Source of the DNA: Weissella cibaria
Lineage (GTDB): Bacteria > Bacillota > Bacilli > Lactobacillales > Lactobacillaceae
Direction of reading: 5' to 3'
NCBI RefSeq assembly: GCF_004521965.1
Contig: NZ_SDGK01000037.1
Coordinates: 1 to 64,000 of the forward strand
Length of the DNA stretch: 64,000 nt
The translations under genes and the position numbers were made by a program. The notes beneath the pieces were generated by a model that was given only the letters and a program-made list of their open reading frames with translations, did not search any database and was not told where the DNA came from. Numbering within the stretch: position 1 is the first letter of the stretch; each line of letters opens with the position of its first letter. Below are positions 43,113 to 52,143 of this stretch, in pieces.

Positions 43113-45623
43113 TTAATCTAAATCAACACCAGGGTTATCAATCGACAACAACGCAATCATAACAAAGGCGATGTTTGAATGGTTTGAATAACCGATGTAG
43201 TAAGGTTGCCACTCACTCGCAAATTTGTGCTTGTAGTGACGAAGACCTTCGAATGAATAAATTTTTGAACCAAATTGATAAATCAAATTAGCAACGCGTT
43301 CACGGATGAAACTTTGTTCGTGAAGCCCCACGTTTGATAGAGGGGACATCCCCAAATTAAACGTGTTGTAACCAGCGTCACGTGCATACTCGAACGTCTT
43401 TACAAAAAGTACATCCATCGTGCCGTTGGGTGATTCGCTCGTGAAACGCATCAAATCGACAGTCATTTGATTTTCAGTTGCGGACGTAACCAGGGTTGCG
43501 AAGGCAACGATGTGGCCATCCGGTGCTTTTAAGACGCCGATACCGCCACGTTGCAAGTAGTGGTCGTTGAAGAATCCAAGTGAGTAACCTTTTTCTTCAC
43601 GACCGTGTAACCATTCGTCAGAAATTTGGCGCAATTCTTGCAACAAGGCATCTGAGAATGGTGGCTGCAAGACTTCATAGGTGAAGCCAGCGGCAGTTGC
43701 TTGATTGATTTCACTGCGGATGTTCGCGAATTTCTTACCAGCTGTCTTGAATGATGGTGTATCAACCCACGCTTCTTCTCCAAGTTTCATAAAGTTATAG
43801 CCGAATTCGTGCACCATCATGGCAATCTTTTCGGAAACCTCATAGAAAATTGGCGTGTAGCCTAAGCGGTCGGCCTCGCTAATAAAGGCGGCCAAGGCGG
43901 CCTGGAAGTCAGTACTATCACCAAACGGATCGCTCATGACGGCGGCCTTGTTGTTAACCAAACGGAATTGGATAGCCACCGTATCGGCCTCGCTTTGGTC
44001 GGGCCGGTAGTAGAATAAGCGCTTATCGCCAAGGAAAATCAGGTTGGTGTAGTGATTATCACCACGTGCCAATACCTGATTGACGCGTTCCTCATCAAGG
44101 GCTTCACCGAGTAATTGCGTGCGGCCTTGCATGTAAGCGATAAAACCAAGCACACCAAGGCTCACAATCGCAATTGCGATGAATCCAATTAACCACCAGC
44201 GCAACGATGGGACTAAGAAGAACCCAGATGTTCGCACGTGGAAACGGTGTGAGACGGCAGGTAGATTAGCGACCCCAATGGTGAGGTAAGCGATAAACAA
44301 CCCGCCGTAGATGACACCATCAACCAGTCGATTTTCCCAGCTGTAAATGAATTGCACCCGGGTTAACGTTGGCTTGATGAATAACGTCCCAATGAACAAT
44401 GCACCAAGTAAGACGAGGGGCTGTACGTGTTCGTGAGAAATAGCAACATAGCCAAAGCTAATTGCCAACAAAGTTAAGGTCGGCCAGTAAGCGCGCTTAA
44501 CCTTATTGGCAATCCCACGACCGGCAATAATCAGCATGAACCCGATGAAAATATTTGGTACTTGCAGCAAAAAGCCAGAGGTCCAGGGGTTTAGGTGGCG
44601 CAATAGATGGAACGATTGTAGTGTTCCTGGCAAGGCCCCGGCGATAATCAATGTGATGCCCGAAAAGTAGAGTAAGACGGTCACGGCTTTTTGTAACATC
44701 GATCGTACAATGACGCTTGGGATGCCACGGAATTTACGGTTGGTTTCGCGGAGTGCGCGTGTTGCGGCGATAATAACCGCGATGATAAATGGCACAATTG
44801 TGTAGGCAACACGATAGAACAGAATCCATAAGAAAATAACAGCTGGGTCCATCCCAAGTGTTTGCAGGCCGATAAAGGCGAAAATATCAAATGTTCCCCA
44901 ACCGCCAGGAACGAGTGTCACAATACCAAAGGTCCGGGCAGCGATGAATAATGGCATGACTGACCAGATAGCGATTGGCATTTGGAATAAGGCGCCGATT
45001 AATAGAAAGCCGGCTGTGTTAGCCACCCAGGTAGCTAACGACGCGGCAAAGAGTCGTGCGTAATCGCTAGCACTGAATGGCAAGCTGTCACGATGACGGA
45101 AGTGACTGACGATTAACCCAATGAAAGGTAATGTGACGGCAACAACCAGCCAAGGTGCGTAATTGATAACGGCAGTGTGTGACCAGTAGATGCCAGTTGC
45201 GATAAGGCTTAGTAAGCTGACAACGGCCAAACCGCTGGTCGATAACCACCAACTGCGATGTAACGTTGCACTACGTTCAGTACGGTTATCATCGAAGAGC
45301 TGATTTTGGAACCACATCACGACGAAATCTGCCACCCCAAAGGTGTTATCGAGCGCATTAATCAGCCAACTCGATAGCCAATATTGTTTGGGATCTGTAG
45401 GGGTTAACAAACGTTTATAGGCCCAATTGTAACTAACCCCGACGCTGGCAGTTAGGATACCGATAACGAAAATCCCAAGTAATAGGCCAATCGGGATTTC
45501 AGCGAAAATTGCTAACAATAGTTTTAACGGCATGCGTTTGATGACAGCGCCTAATTCAAATAGCGCGACAAACGCGACGGCGATAATCATAATCCGCCGA
45601 ATGTTATGCCATTTCTGATTCAT
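43113..45623 (-). CDS. mprF: Lysyl-phosphatidylglycerol synthetase/flippase
   Basis: An 836-residue MprF: an N-terminal flippase region with many helices, and a C-terminal cytoplasmic aminoacyl-transfer domain (from about residue 520) with DPFGDSTDFQAAL, LGEEAWVDTPSF and FNLGMSPLSNVG. It adds lysine (or alanine) to phosphatidylglycerol and moves it outward, reducing surface charge and cationic peptide binding. The start overlaps the upstream hydrolase stop (ATGA), so the two are co-translated. Confidence 0.92.
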   Translation of the reverse strand: MNQKWHNIRRIMIIAVAFVALFELGAVIKRMPLKLLLAIFAEIPIGLLLGIFVIGILTASVGVSYNWAYKRLLTPTDPKQYWLSSWLINALDNTFGVADFVVMWFQNQLFDDNRTERSATLHRSWWLSTSGLAVVSLLSLIATGIYWSHTAVINYAPWLVVAVTLPFIGLIVSHFRHRDSLPFSASDYARLFAASLATWVANTAGFLLIGALFQMPIAIWSVMPLFIAARTFGIVTLVPGGWGTFDIFAFIGLQTLGMDPAVIFLWILFYRVAYTIVPFIIAVIIAATRALRETNRKFRGIPSVIVRSMLQKAVTVLLYFSGITLIIAGALPGTLQSFHLLRHLNPWTSGFLLQVPNIFIGFMLIIAGRGIANKVKRAYWPTLTLLAISFGYVAISHEHVQPLVLLGALFIGTLFIKPTLTRVQFIYSWENRLVDGVIYGGLFIAYLTIGVANLPAVSHRFHVRTSGFFLVPSLRWWLIGFIAIAIVSLGVLGFIAYMQGRTQLLGEALDEERVNQVLARGDNHYTNLIFLGDKRLFYYRPDQSEADTVAIQFRLVNNKAAVMSDPFGDSTDFQAALAAFISEADRLGYTPIFYEVSEKIAMMVHEFGYNFMKLGEEAWVDTPSFKTAGKKFANIRSEINQATAAGFTYEVLQPPFSDALLQELRQISDEWLHGREEKGYSLGFFNDHYLQRGGIGVLKAPDGHIVAFATLVTSATENQMTVDLMRFTSESPNGTMDVLFVKTFEYARDAGYNTFNLGMSPLSNVGLHEQSFIRERVANLIYQFGSKIYSFEGLRHYKHKFASEWQPYYIGYSNHSNIAFVMIALLSIDNPGVDLD

Positions 45624-46336
45624 ATGAAAAACTCCTTAATAAACTGACGCACGATTTTTGTGAATGCGTGTGGGGAAACCTGAATGAATAAATGACTACG
45701 GAATTTTACCACCATCAGCTGACCATTTGGAAGTGAATTTGCGATGTTTTCAGAGTGTTGTCGCTTAATGAAGTCGAACTGACCGACTAAAACTAATGTC
45801 CGGTTGGGCACTAGTCGCAAATCAGCCTTGCTAATGTGGGGCGATTCGAACATTAATTGCGTCTGCAACCAACGAGCGTGGAGAAATTTACTCAGATAGC
45901 GCGTGCGACGAAGCAACCAATCAATACCGGTTGCAAGCGCCATGATTGGCGCTTTGACGCCCGATAACGACAAATTAGGGGCGTTTAAGACCATGGTATC
46001 AGTGTGACCGGGAAAATCTAAAGTGTAGCGCAACGCTAGGTTAGCGCCATCGCTATAGCCGACGATGTGCCAATGCGTGATATGAAGTTCTTGGCGCAGG
46101 GCTTCGACATCTTGGGATAAGAGGCTATACGTCAGATGATCAGTGTTTGATGTTGATTGTCCGTGGCCCCGGGCGTCTTGCGTAATCACGTAAAAATCCG
46201 GTACCAAATAAGTGACATGGCGCTTGAAATCATGCTGCGATCCGTTATTGCCATGTAGCAGCAAGAGGGCAGGATTACTTGGATTGCCGAATGTTTGGTA
46301 GCTGAGTTGACTACCGTTAAAGTTAAAAAATGCCAT
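45620..46336 (-). CDS. Alpha/beta hydrolase, coupled to mprF
   Basis: A 238-residue hydrolase with LLLLHGNNGSQHDF, nucleophile elbow VGYSDGA (Ser95) and QDARGHGQS. Substrate unknown. Its 3' end overlaps mprF by four bases, so it is the first gene of an operon with MprF. Aminoacyl-phosphatidylglycerol hydrolases encoded with MprF-like enzymes are known in other bacteria, so a lipid-deaminoacylating role is a testable idea, not a conclusion. Confidence 0.75.
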   Translation of the reverse strand: MAFFNFNGSQLSYQTFGNPSNPALLLLHGNNGSQHDFKRHVTYLVPDFYVITQDARGHGQSTSNTDHLTYSLLSQDVEALRQELHITHWHIVGYSDGANLALRYTLDFPGHTDTMVLNAPNLSLSGVKAPIMALATGIDWLLRRTRYLSKFLHARWLQTQLMFESPHISKADLRLVPNRTLVLVGQFDFIKRQHSENIANSLPNGQLMVVKFRSHLFIQVSPHAFTKIVRQFIKEFFI

Positions 46337-46545
46337 AATGCATGCCTCGAGATATTAATACTTATATTGTACACAGTTTGCCTGTGGATAACTTGTGGAA
46401 AGCTTGTTCGCATGACAACTGTCACGTGCACAAATACGCTAGGTTAAACTTAATTGGATAGTGAAACTTTTCACTACGCCCGTAAATGGGCGTTTGTCAC
46501 ATGTTCTGATATAATGAAAGGCAAATAGAAATACGAGGTAGCGGT

Positions 46546-47667
46546 ATGTTACAACAAATGAAACAGTCTAAAATTCTTTTTTGGACCGTTGAATTACTCG
46601 CGGTTGCGTTGTTGATTTTAGTCATAACGCAGCTTAGTTTTATTCTAGAACCGATTGGAAAATTCATTGGGGCGGTGTTTGTGCCTTTGATTGTATCGGG
46701 ATTTTTATATTACTTATTAAACCCAGTCGTTGAAGCGTTGCAAAAAATACCAGTGGGTAAGCGCCACCATGTTAACCGACCGGTTGCCATTGCCATTGTG
46801 ATGATTTTATTGCTGGCCTTAATCGGGGCCGCAGTGCTGTCGTTGGTGCCAGCCTTGGCTGAACAAGTCGGTAAGCTAGTGAAAAATGCACCAGCCTTGG
46901 TCGAAACGATGCAACAATGGGTCAAACATATGAGCCAAGTGAGTTGGGTTAAAGAAATTGGCGTCAAAGTGGATTTTGCTAAAATTCAAACCCAAATTGA
47001 GAATTTCGGCGAAACGTTCATCTCAGGGACTGCAAATAGTTTGAGCACGTTGATCGGGACGGTCACGAGTGTCACAATCACTGCGATTACTGTACCAGTT
47101 ATGACGATTTATATGTTGAATGATGGTCAAAAGTTAGTGCCATTTCTGCAGAAAATTTTCCCAGACCGCTCCCGTGGCCGGGTTGCCGAAATTTTAGGCC
47201 GTTTGAATGGCACGATTGCGCAATACATCAGTGGTCAGGCGATTGAAATGATTTTCGTCGGTGTCTTCACGACGATTGGTTATTTCATCATTGGACAAAA
47301 TTACGCCTTGCTACTAGGTGTTTTTGCTGGTTTGACCAACATGATTCCGTACGTTGGGCCGTACATCGGTTTAGTACCCGCATTATTCGTGTCTTTTACG
47401 CAAAGTCCAATGCAGGCAGTGTGGGTGATTGTTGTGGTCTTGATCGTGCAACAAGTTGATAGTAATTTGATTTACCCACGGATTATGGGGGCTTCGTTGA
47501 ATATTCACCCACTAACAATTATTGTGTTGTTGTTGGCGGCCGGAAATATTGCGGGGATTCCGGGGATGATTTTGGCAGTGCCATTTTACGCTGTTGTGCG
47601 GACGATTGTTGTTTATGCTTGGCAACTTTGGCAAATTGAAAAGCCAACGGTTACTGAAGAAAATTAA
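46546..47667 (+). CDS. AI-2E family transporter
   Basis: A 373-residue protein of the AI-2E (PerM/TqsA) superfamily with seven or eight helices. The conserved GQNYALLLGVFAGLTNMIPYVGPYIG block is present in the C-terminal third. Family members include exporters of small molecules and sodium-proton antiporters; the function here is not predictable. Ends next to repeat copy 2. Confidence 0.83.
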   Translation: MLQQMKQSKILFWTVELLAVALLILVITQLSFILEPIGKFIGAVFVPLIVSGFLYYLLNPVVEALQKIPVGKRHHVNRPVAIAIVMILLLALIGAAVLSLVPALAEQVGKLVKNAPALVETMQQWVKHMSQVSWVKEIGVKVDFAKIQTQIENFGETFISGTANSLSTLIGTVTSVTITAITVPVMTIYMLNDGQKLVPFLQKIFPDRSRGRVAEILGRLNGTIAQYISGQAIEMIFVGVFTTIGYFIIGQNYALLLGVFAGLTNMIPYVGPYIGLVPALFVSFTQSPMQAVWVIVVVLIVQQVDSNLIYPRIMGASLNIHPLTIIVLLLAAGNIAGIPGMILAVPFYAVVRTIVVYAWQLWQIEKPTVTEEN

Positions 47668-47674
47668 AGTGTAC

Positions 47675-47893
47675 AAAAAGAGGCTGGGACAGAAGTCTCT
47701 GTCTCAGCCTCAAAAGCCGCCAATCTCCCGATTTAAAATCGGAGGATTGGCGGCTTTTAAACGTATTCCGAAAGGCTGAACCCTTAATATAACGCCACTT
47801 GACCCGCTCATACCTCTACGCTATGCTTCAAGGCATAAGCGGGTCAAACAACGTTATCATCGGGTCCAAAGCGCCTTTCGTATCACTCTCTTT
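47675..47893 (-). repeat. 219-nt structured repeat, copy 2 (inverted)
   Basis: Inverted copy of 37231-37449. Of ten differences, two are compensatory: GACCCA/TGGGTC in copy 1 is GACCCG/CGGGTC here, replacing an A-U with a G-C pair; another keeps pairing as G-U. Also placed between convergent genes. Confidence 0.85.
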
Positions 47894-47937
47894 TTGTTGT
47901 TAACGTGTCGTGTTGCTGCGCAAACAAATGTGGCAAA

Positions 47938-48696
47938 CTATTTTGCGTCGTTAAACTTGACAAACAAGCCGTAAATACCGCCAATCATCAGCATATAAAG
48001 CACAATGGCAACAGATGTATCTAGCCATTCCGCATCGCCTAGTATTGGTGACAAGAAACCGACGGACGCTGACATCACAAAAGAAAATACAGCTAAGCCA
48101 ATAAACAAAACCATCGCTGTAATTGCCACATTGGCCCAGTGTGATGATACTGATAGGAACCGGCTCATCCCCAGATTGGCGGCCAGGCCAATAATATTAA
48201 CCAATAGAAACAAGCCAATCATGACAAACACTGTGCTAAGAACGAATTTTCCAATAATCGGCATCACTTCCGATACATTTTGCGGATTAAATCCGACAAA
48301 TTTCGCATTTACGGACGGTTTAACAATCGCCATGTACACAAGTAACATTGCAAAATAAAGAATAGCGTTCACCATCGGCACCAAAAAACGAACCAGCAAA
48401 TTTGTCGTAAAAAAACGGCGTTTCGAGACTGGCAGCAGGACAAAATGGGCGTCTTGCCAAGATAAAACGGCCTGCTTTAGCGCCAGCAACCCATAGACAA
48501 AATAGAAGAATCCCAGCATTATCAGATTTTGTGTCACGATCATCCAAACTATGTGACCAACGGATTGGCCCCACTGTGCGTGAATAATTGCCACAGCTAC
48601 CAACACCATAATGCCGGCATAAATTTTCAAAACCTGCCACAACGGCCGATAACTATCTGCAATCATTAGTTTCACTAATTGTTTTGTTGATGTCAT
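47938..48696 (-). CDS. ABC-2 type transporter membrane protein
   Basis: A 252-residue protein with six hydrophobic helices encoded right after, and overlapping by four bases, an ABC ATPase. No close family name, but topology and position identify it as the membrane partner. Such GntR-ATPase-permease sets often export antimicrobial peptides or respond to cell-wall stress (inference). Confidence 0.75.
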   Translation of the reverse strand: MTSTKQLVKLMIADSYRPLWQVLKIYAGIMVLVAVAIIHAQWGQSVGHIVWMIVTQNLIMLGFFYFVYGLLALKQAVLSWQDAHFVLLPVSKRRFFTTNLLVRFLVPMVNAILYFAMLLVYMAIVKPSVNAKFVGFNPQNVSEVMPIIGKFVLSTVFVMIGLFLLVNIIGLAANLGMSRFLSVSSHWANVAITAMVLFIGLAVFSFVMSASVGFLSPILGDAEWLDTSVAIVLYMLMIGGIYGLFVKFNDAK

Positions 48697-49403
48697 AACT
48701 CAATCCCTCCATTGTCTTCTACATATCGTTGCACATAATATTGTTCCAACGTCATATGCTCATTATCACGAATGTCGTCGATCGTCTGATCAACAATGAT
48801 ATGTGCATCTTTTAGAATGAGAACACGATCAATAACCGGTTCAATTTCCGCAATTTCATGTGTCGACATCAAAATCGTCGCATCCTCCGGCACCCATTGA
48901 ATCAGCGTTTGTAGCAACTTACGCCGTGTCAGGACATCAACGCCACTAAATGGTTCATCCAGCATGAACACCTTAGCATCACGGGATACCGTCAATGCAA
49001 AAATCAACCGTTCTAGCATTCCCTTTGATAAGGCAGATACTTGATCTTGCTCGTTGAGCCGAAGCGTTTTATTTACTTCAGTCCAGCGTTCCTGGTTAAA
49101 ATCCGGAAATCCCGCACGATAAAAAGCCAATACATCCGCAATCGTATCGCGCTTGCGAACCCAATTAAGATTTGGGATAAAAGCCACGGCGGATTTAAGT
49201 GCATCGCCCGTTAGACCATCCAACGAGATATTGGCCCCCTTCTTCGGCAACACAGTCCCCGCAATCAAGCGCATCAATGTTGTTTTCCCGACGCCATTTT
49301 CACCCAGTACCCCAATGATTTCTGGTGCGTTACTCTCAAAGTTGATATCTTGCAACACTGAGCGTCGACCACGCGCATAATTTAGACCCGCTACTTTAAA
49401 CAT
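48693..49403 (-). CDS. ABC transporter ATP-binding protein
   Basis: A 236-residue ATPase: Walker A LGENGVGKTT at residues 33-42, signature LSKGMLERL, Walker B FMLDEPFSG. The signature LSKGM rather than LSGGQ is typical of YtrB/BcrA-like exporters. Middle gene of the GntR-ATPase-permease operon; AAGGAG precedes ATG. Confidence 0.87.
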   Translation of the reverse strand: MFKVAGLNYARGRRSVLQDINFESNAPEIIGVLGENGVGKTTLMRLIAGTVLPKKGANISLDGLTGDALKSAVAFIPNLNWVRKRDTIADVLAFYRAGFPDFNQERWTEVNKTLRLNEQDQVSALSKGMLERLIFALTVSRDAKVFMLDEPFSGVDVLTRRKLLQTLIQWVPEDATILMSTHEIAEIEPVIDRVLILKDAHIIVDQTIDDIRDNEHMTLEQYYVQRYVEDNGGIEL

Positions 49404-49408
49404 GCCTC

Positions 49409-49777
49409 TTACTCCTTCTGTACTGACGCTAAAGTTTCCGCAATAATGTGCCGTAACTCATCTTCCGAAACAAAGGTCAAACTATTTTTAATAAACGTTT
49501 CCGCCATCACTCTAATTTTTTTCGTTCGAATCATTTCAAACGTCTTTTCATTCGATGTTACAAAGTTTCCCAGGCCACGCCGTGTTTCAACTAAACCACT
49601 CTCCACCAAACGGTTCACCGCATTTTGCACAGTACGGCCGTTAATCACTAATGTAGCCACTAGTTCACGAACGCCAGGAATCTTTGTATTCATTGGATAC
49701 TTACCATCTAAGATTTCCCGCTCTAGGAAATCGGCGACTTGAATATATAATGGTTCACTATCATTGAATTCCATCAT
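49409..49777 (-). CDS. GntR-family (YtrA-type) regulator
   Basis: A 122-residue short GntR protein: winged helix with KIPGVRELVATLVINGRTVQ and a brief C-terminal dimerisation helix, as in YtrA. YtrA proteins repress their own ABC exporter operon. AGGAGG precedes two adjacent ATG codons (49777, 49774). The gene leads the operon and its promoter carries an inverted repeat. Confidence 0.83.
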   Translation of the reverse strand: MMEFNDSEPLYIQVADFLEREILDGKYPMNTKIPGVRELVATLVINGRTVQNAVNRLVESGLVETRRGLGNFVTSNEKTFEMIRTKKIRVMAETFIKNSLTFVSEDELRHIIAETLASVQKE

Positions 49778-49791
49778 TCGCCCTCCTGATA

Positions 49792-49825
49792 TAGTGTAGT
49801 ATAACACTACTACACAAAGTTGCAA
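49792..49825 (-). promoter_or_regulatory. Promoter and operator of the GntR-ABC operon
   Basis: Minus strand TTGCAA (49820-49825), 16 bases, TATACT (49798-49803). The inverted repeat TAGTGT-N6-ACACTA (49792-49809) is centred on the -10, as expected of a YtrA-type repressor site. Confidence 0.65.
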
Positions 49826-49840
49826 GCGCCACTAAAAAAA

Positions 49841-49866
49841 GCCAGGCTAAAATCGCCTGACTGTCG
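49841..49866 (-). terminator. Terminator of fetAB-like operon
   Basis: CAGGC (49843-49847) pairs with GCCTG (49855-49859); seven T on the minus strand (49834-49840) follow. Confidence 0.55.
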
Positions 49867-49878
49867 TTTATTTAATAC

Positions 49879-50652
49879 TTATTTTTTAGGTAACTGTAAC
49901 TGCCAACGCTCATTAAAGAACTTGCGGTAAGCCATAAAACTAGCAAAAACTGATGAAATACCAGTCGCTGACAACAACATGAACACCACCATGATTTGAT
50001 ATTTAATCGCATGAATTGGATCAACACCCGCCATAATCAAACCGGACATCATCCCCGGCAATGAGACCAAGCCATATGTCCGTACTGAATCAATTGTTGG
50101 TTGCATCCCTGTTCGGATTGCTTCGCGGACAATCTCACCGGCTGCTAATTTTGGCGATGCGCCCAAAGCCAACCGTTCAAACACTTGACCTTGTTGGTCA
50201 CGGAATTGTTGATTCAGACTGCGATAAACAAGTCCCACCGCCGTCATCGAGTTTCCTGCGACCATACCAGTCACTGGAATCATTTGGTATGGTTCAAACT
50301 TCAGCACACCGGTTAAGACCAAAATGCTCATCGTGATGGTTGTTGATAGTAATAAGCCCCACCATGAAATCACAAACGCACTCGGAATACCCTGACTCCG
50401 CTTCTTTCCGTTGCGAGCGGCATTATAAATAATGAATAGTTGCATAGTCAATGTTAGCAACCAATTATCCACATTGAAAATAAACTTCAATAGGTATCCA
50501 ACAATAATTAATTGCACAATCGCGCGGGCAACTGAAATAATTGTCTCTTTCTCTAACCGCAACTTTTGGCGGTAGCTAATGACCAAGGAAATGACAACTA
50601 GGATAAACGCTAATGCTAACGACCAGTTACTAACATTAATTTGACTGTTCAT
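49879..50652 (-). CDS. fetB: FetB-like ABC transporter permease (UPF0014)
   Basis: A 257-residue UPF0014 membrane protein with about seven helices and the family block IPVTGMVAGNSMTAVGLVYRSL. With FetA it forms an exporter implicated in iron homeostasis and peroxide resistance in Escherichia. Overlaps the ATPase gene by 17 bases, so translation is coupled. Confidence 0.85.
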   Translation of the reverse strand: MNSQINVSNWSLALAFILVVISLVISYRQKLRLEKETIISVARAIVQLIIVGYLLKFIFNVDNWLLTLTMQLFIIYNAARNGKKRSQGIPSAFVISWWGLLLSTTITMSILVLTGVLKFEPYQMIPVTGMVAGNSMTAVGLVYRSLNQQFRDQQGQVFERLALGASPKLAAGEIVREAIRTGMQPTIDSVRTYGLVSLPGMMSGLIMAGVDPIHAIKYQIMVVFMLLSATGISSVFASFMAYRKFFNERWQLQLPKK

Positions 50653-51295
50653 GACGTCGTGCCCCCTCTCCGTTTTGAATCGTTAAGATATCTTGGGCAT
50701 CGGCAATTTCACCTTCATCGTGCGTCACTGATAACACAATTAACCGTTCGCGCGCATGCAACGCACGAATCGCACGCCAAATAATCTGCTTGGTCTCTGC
50801 ATCTAAGCCAGTTGATATTTCATCAAGTAGCAAAACCTTGGGTGGAAATAGTAGATTGCGCAACACCCCGACGCGCTGCCGCTCGCCACCCGACAACTCT
50901 GTCACAGCTTTATCTAAATAATCCGCCGGCAAATCCATCTGTTCCAACCCCGCAAGTTGTTGCTGATCATTTGGTGTTTGTTGGCGCACCAGATATGGTA
51001 AATCTAGATTATCACGCACTGTTTCACCAAATAATTGGGCAGATTGTGTGGCATACGACACTTGTTGACGGTAATCGCCAATCGGCAAGCGCATGACGTC
51101 TTCATCATTCAAAAAAATATGCCCCTCTGTAATATCCTGCAATCCAGCAATGGCTTTTAGTAGGGTACTTTTCCCGCCACCCGACGGACCAACCACGGTT
51201 ACCCAATCACCATCATGCAACTCAAAACTAATATTATGCCAAATTTGACGACCTTCAACCTGATAGCCCGCCTGATCAACCACTAGCTTTGTCAT
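50636..51295 (-). CDS. fetA: FetA-like ABC transporter ATPase
   Basis: A 219-residue ATPase: Walker A VGPSGGGKST, signature LSGGERQRVGVLRNLL, Walker B VLLLDEISTGLD. Partner of the UPF0014 permease. ATG at 51295 follows GGGGAGG. Its upstream region has GTATAC and GTGTATC half-sites which might bind the TetR protein encoded just upstream. Confidence 0.85.
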   Translation of the reverse strand: MTKLVVDQAGYQVEGRQIWHNISFELHDGDWVTVVGPSGGGKSTLLKAIAGLQDITEGHIFLNDEDVMRLPIGDYRQQVSYATQSAQLFGETVRDNLDLPYLVRQQTPNDQQQLAGLEQMDLPADYLDKAVTELSGGERQRVGVLRNLLFPPKVLLLDEISTGLDAETKQIIWRAIRALHARERLIVLSVTHDEGEIADAQDILTIQNGEGARRHEQSN

Positions 51296-51351
51296 AAAAA
51301 CCTCCCCAAATAAAAAATGATACACACCATCCTGTATACTATTTTACACAA

Positions 51352-51933
51352 TTATTCTTCTGTGGTTGCCGAAATATCCTGCGTCACGACTGGCAACATC
51401 TCTAACCAAGTCGTTTCGAATAACGCTTTAAACAAATTATCGTCCCATTTATCCGCAAAAAATGGGTGGTAAAAATACGTGAAGGTTTGCATGATGGTCA
51501 TACCACGTTGATGACGAAATGTATCCCATGCCATGATATTTTCAACCGCAGCCGCAAAGTCCTGCAGCCGTGGGTCAATCAAAACACTGCGATCGGCAAG
51601 TTGTTCCTCATAGAACGCCATCATTTCCGGTTCGCGGCCAAACCCTTCCCGCCGACGTGAGGCCAATAGCCACAGCCAATCATGTAACGCGGTTTCTCGT
51701 TCCTCTTCAGGCGCTCGGACATTAGCTGCCCACACCGGTCCATCCACTTGTTCGAGCCAATCGGTATTCATTGACTCAAACAACGCTTGCTTATTGGCAA
51801 AATGTTTGTACAACGCCGCTGGTGTAATATCCAGTCGGCGTGCCACATCCGCCAATCGTGATTTTTCAAAGCCTTTTTCAGCTAAAACTTGTCGTGCAGC
51901 GTCAAAGATAGATTCTGTTGTAACCTTTGCCAT
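51352..51933 (-). CDS. TetR-family regulator
   Basis: A 193-residue TetR protein: residues about 5-50 form the HTH (GFEKSRLADVARRLDITPAALYKHF); the C-terminal ligand domain is not assignable. GGAGGAGGAG precedes ATG at 51933. It lies 56 bases upstream of fetAB on the same strand, so it may regulate that operon and itself. Confidence 0.82.
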   Translation of the reverse strand: MAKVTTESIFDAARQVLAEKGFEKSRLADVARRLDITPAALYKHFANKQALFESMNTDWLEQVDGPVWAANVRAPEEERETALHDWLWLLASRRREGFGREPEMMAFYEEQLADRSVLIDPRLQDFAAAVENIMAWDTFRHQRGMTIMQTFTYFYHPFFADKWDDNLFKALFETTWLEMLPVVTQDISATTEE

Positions 51934-52143
51934 GGCGCTCCTCCTCCTTTGTTTTGGCAACAATTAACTGCCTTACTTTCTACATTATAATCGAGCCTTA
52001 AAAGAGTTCCTAATATTTTCAACTTATTAATATTTTTGGTATAGTGGGTAAGTAGTTATTTGCTTATTTTTAGCAAGTAACAGAGAGAGTCGCATGGTTG
52101 TTTATTATTTAAACAACACTAATTTAATAGGAGTGTGAACAAA

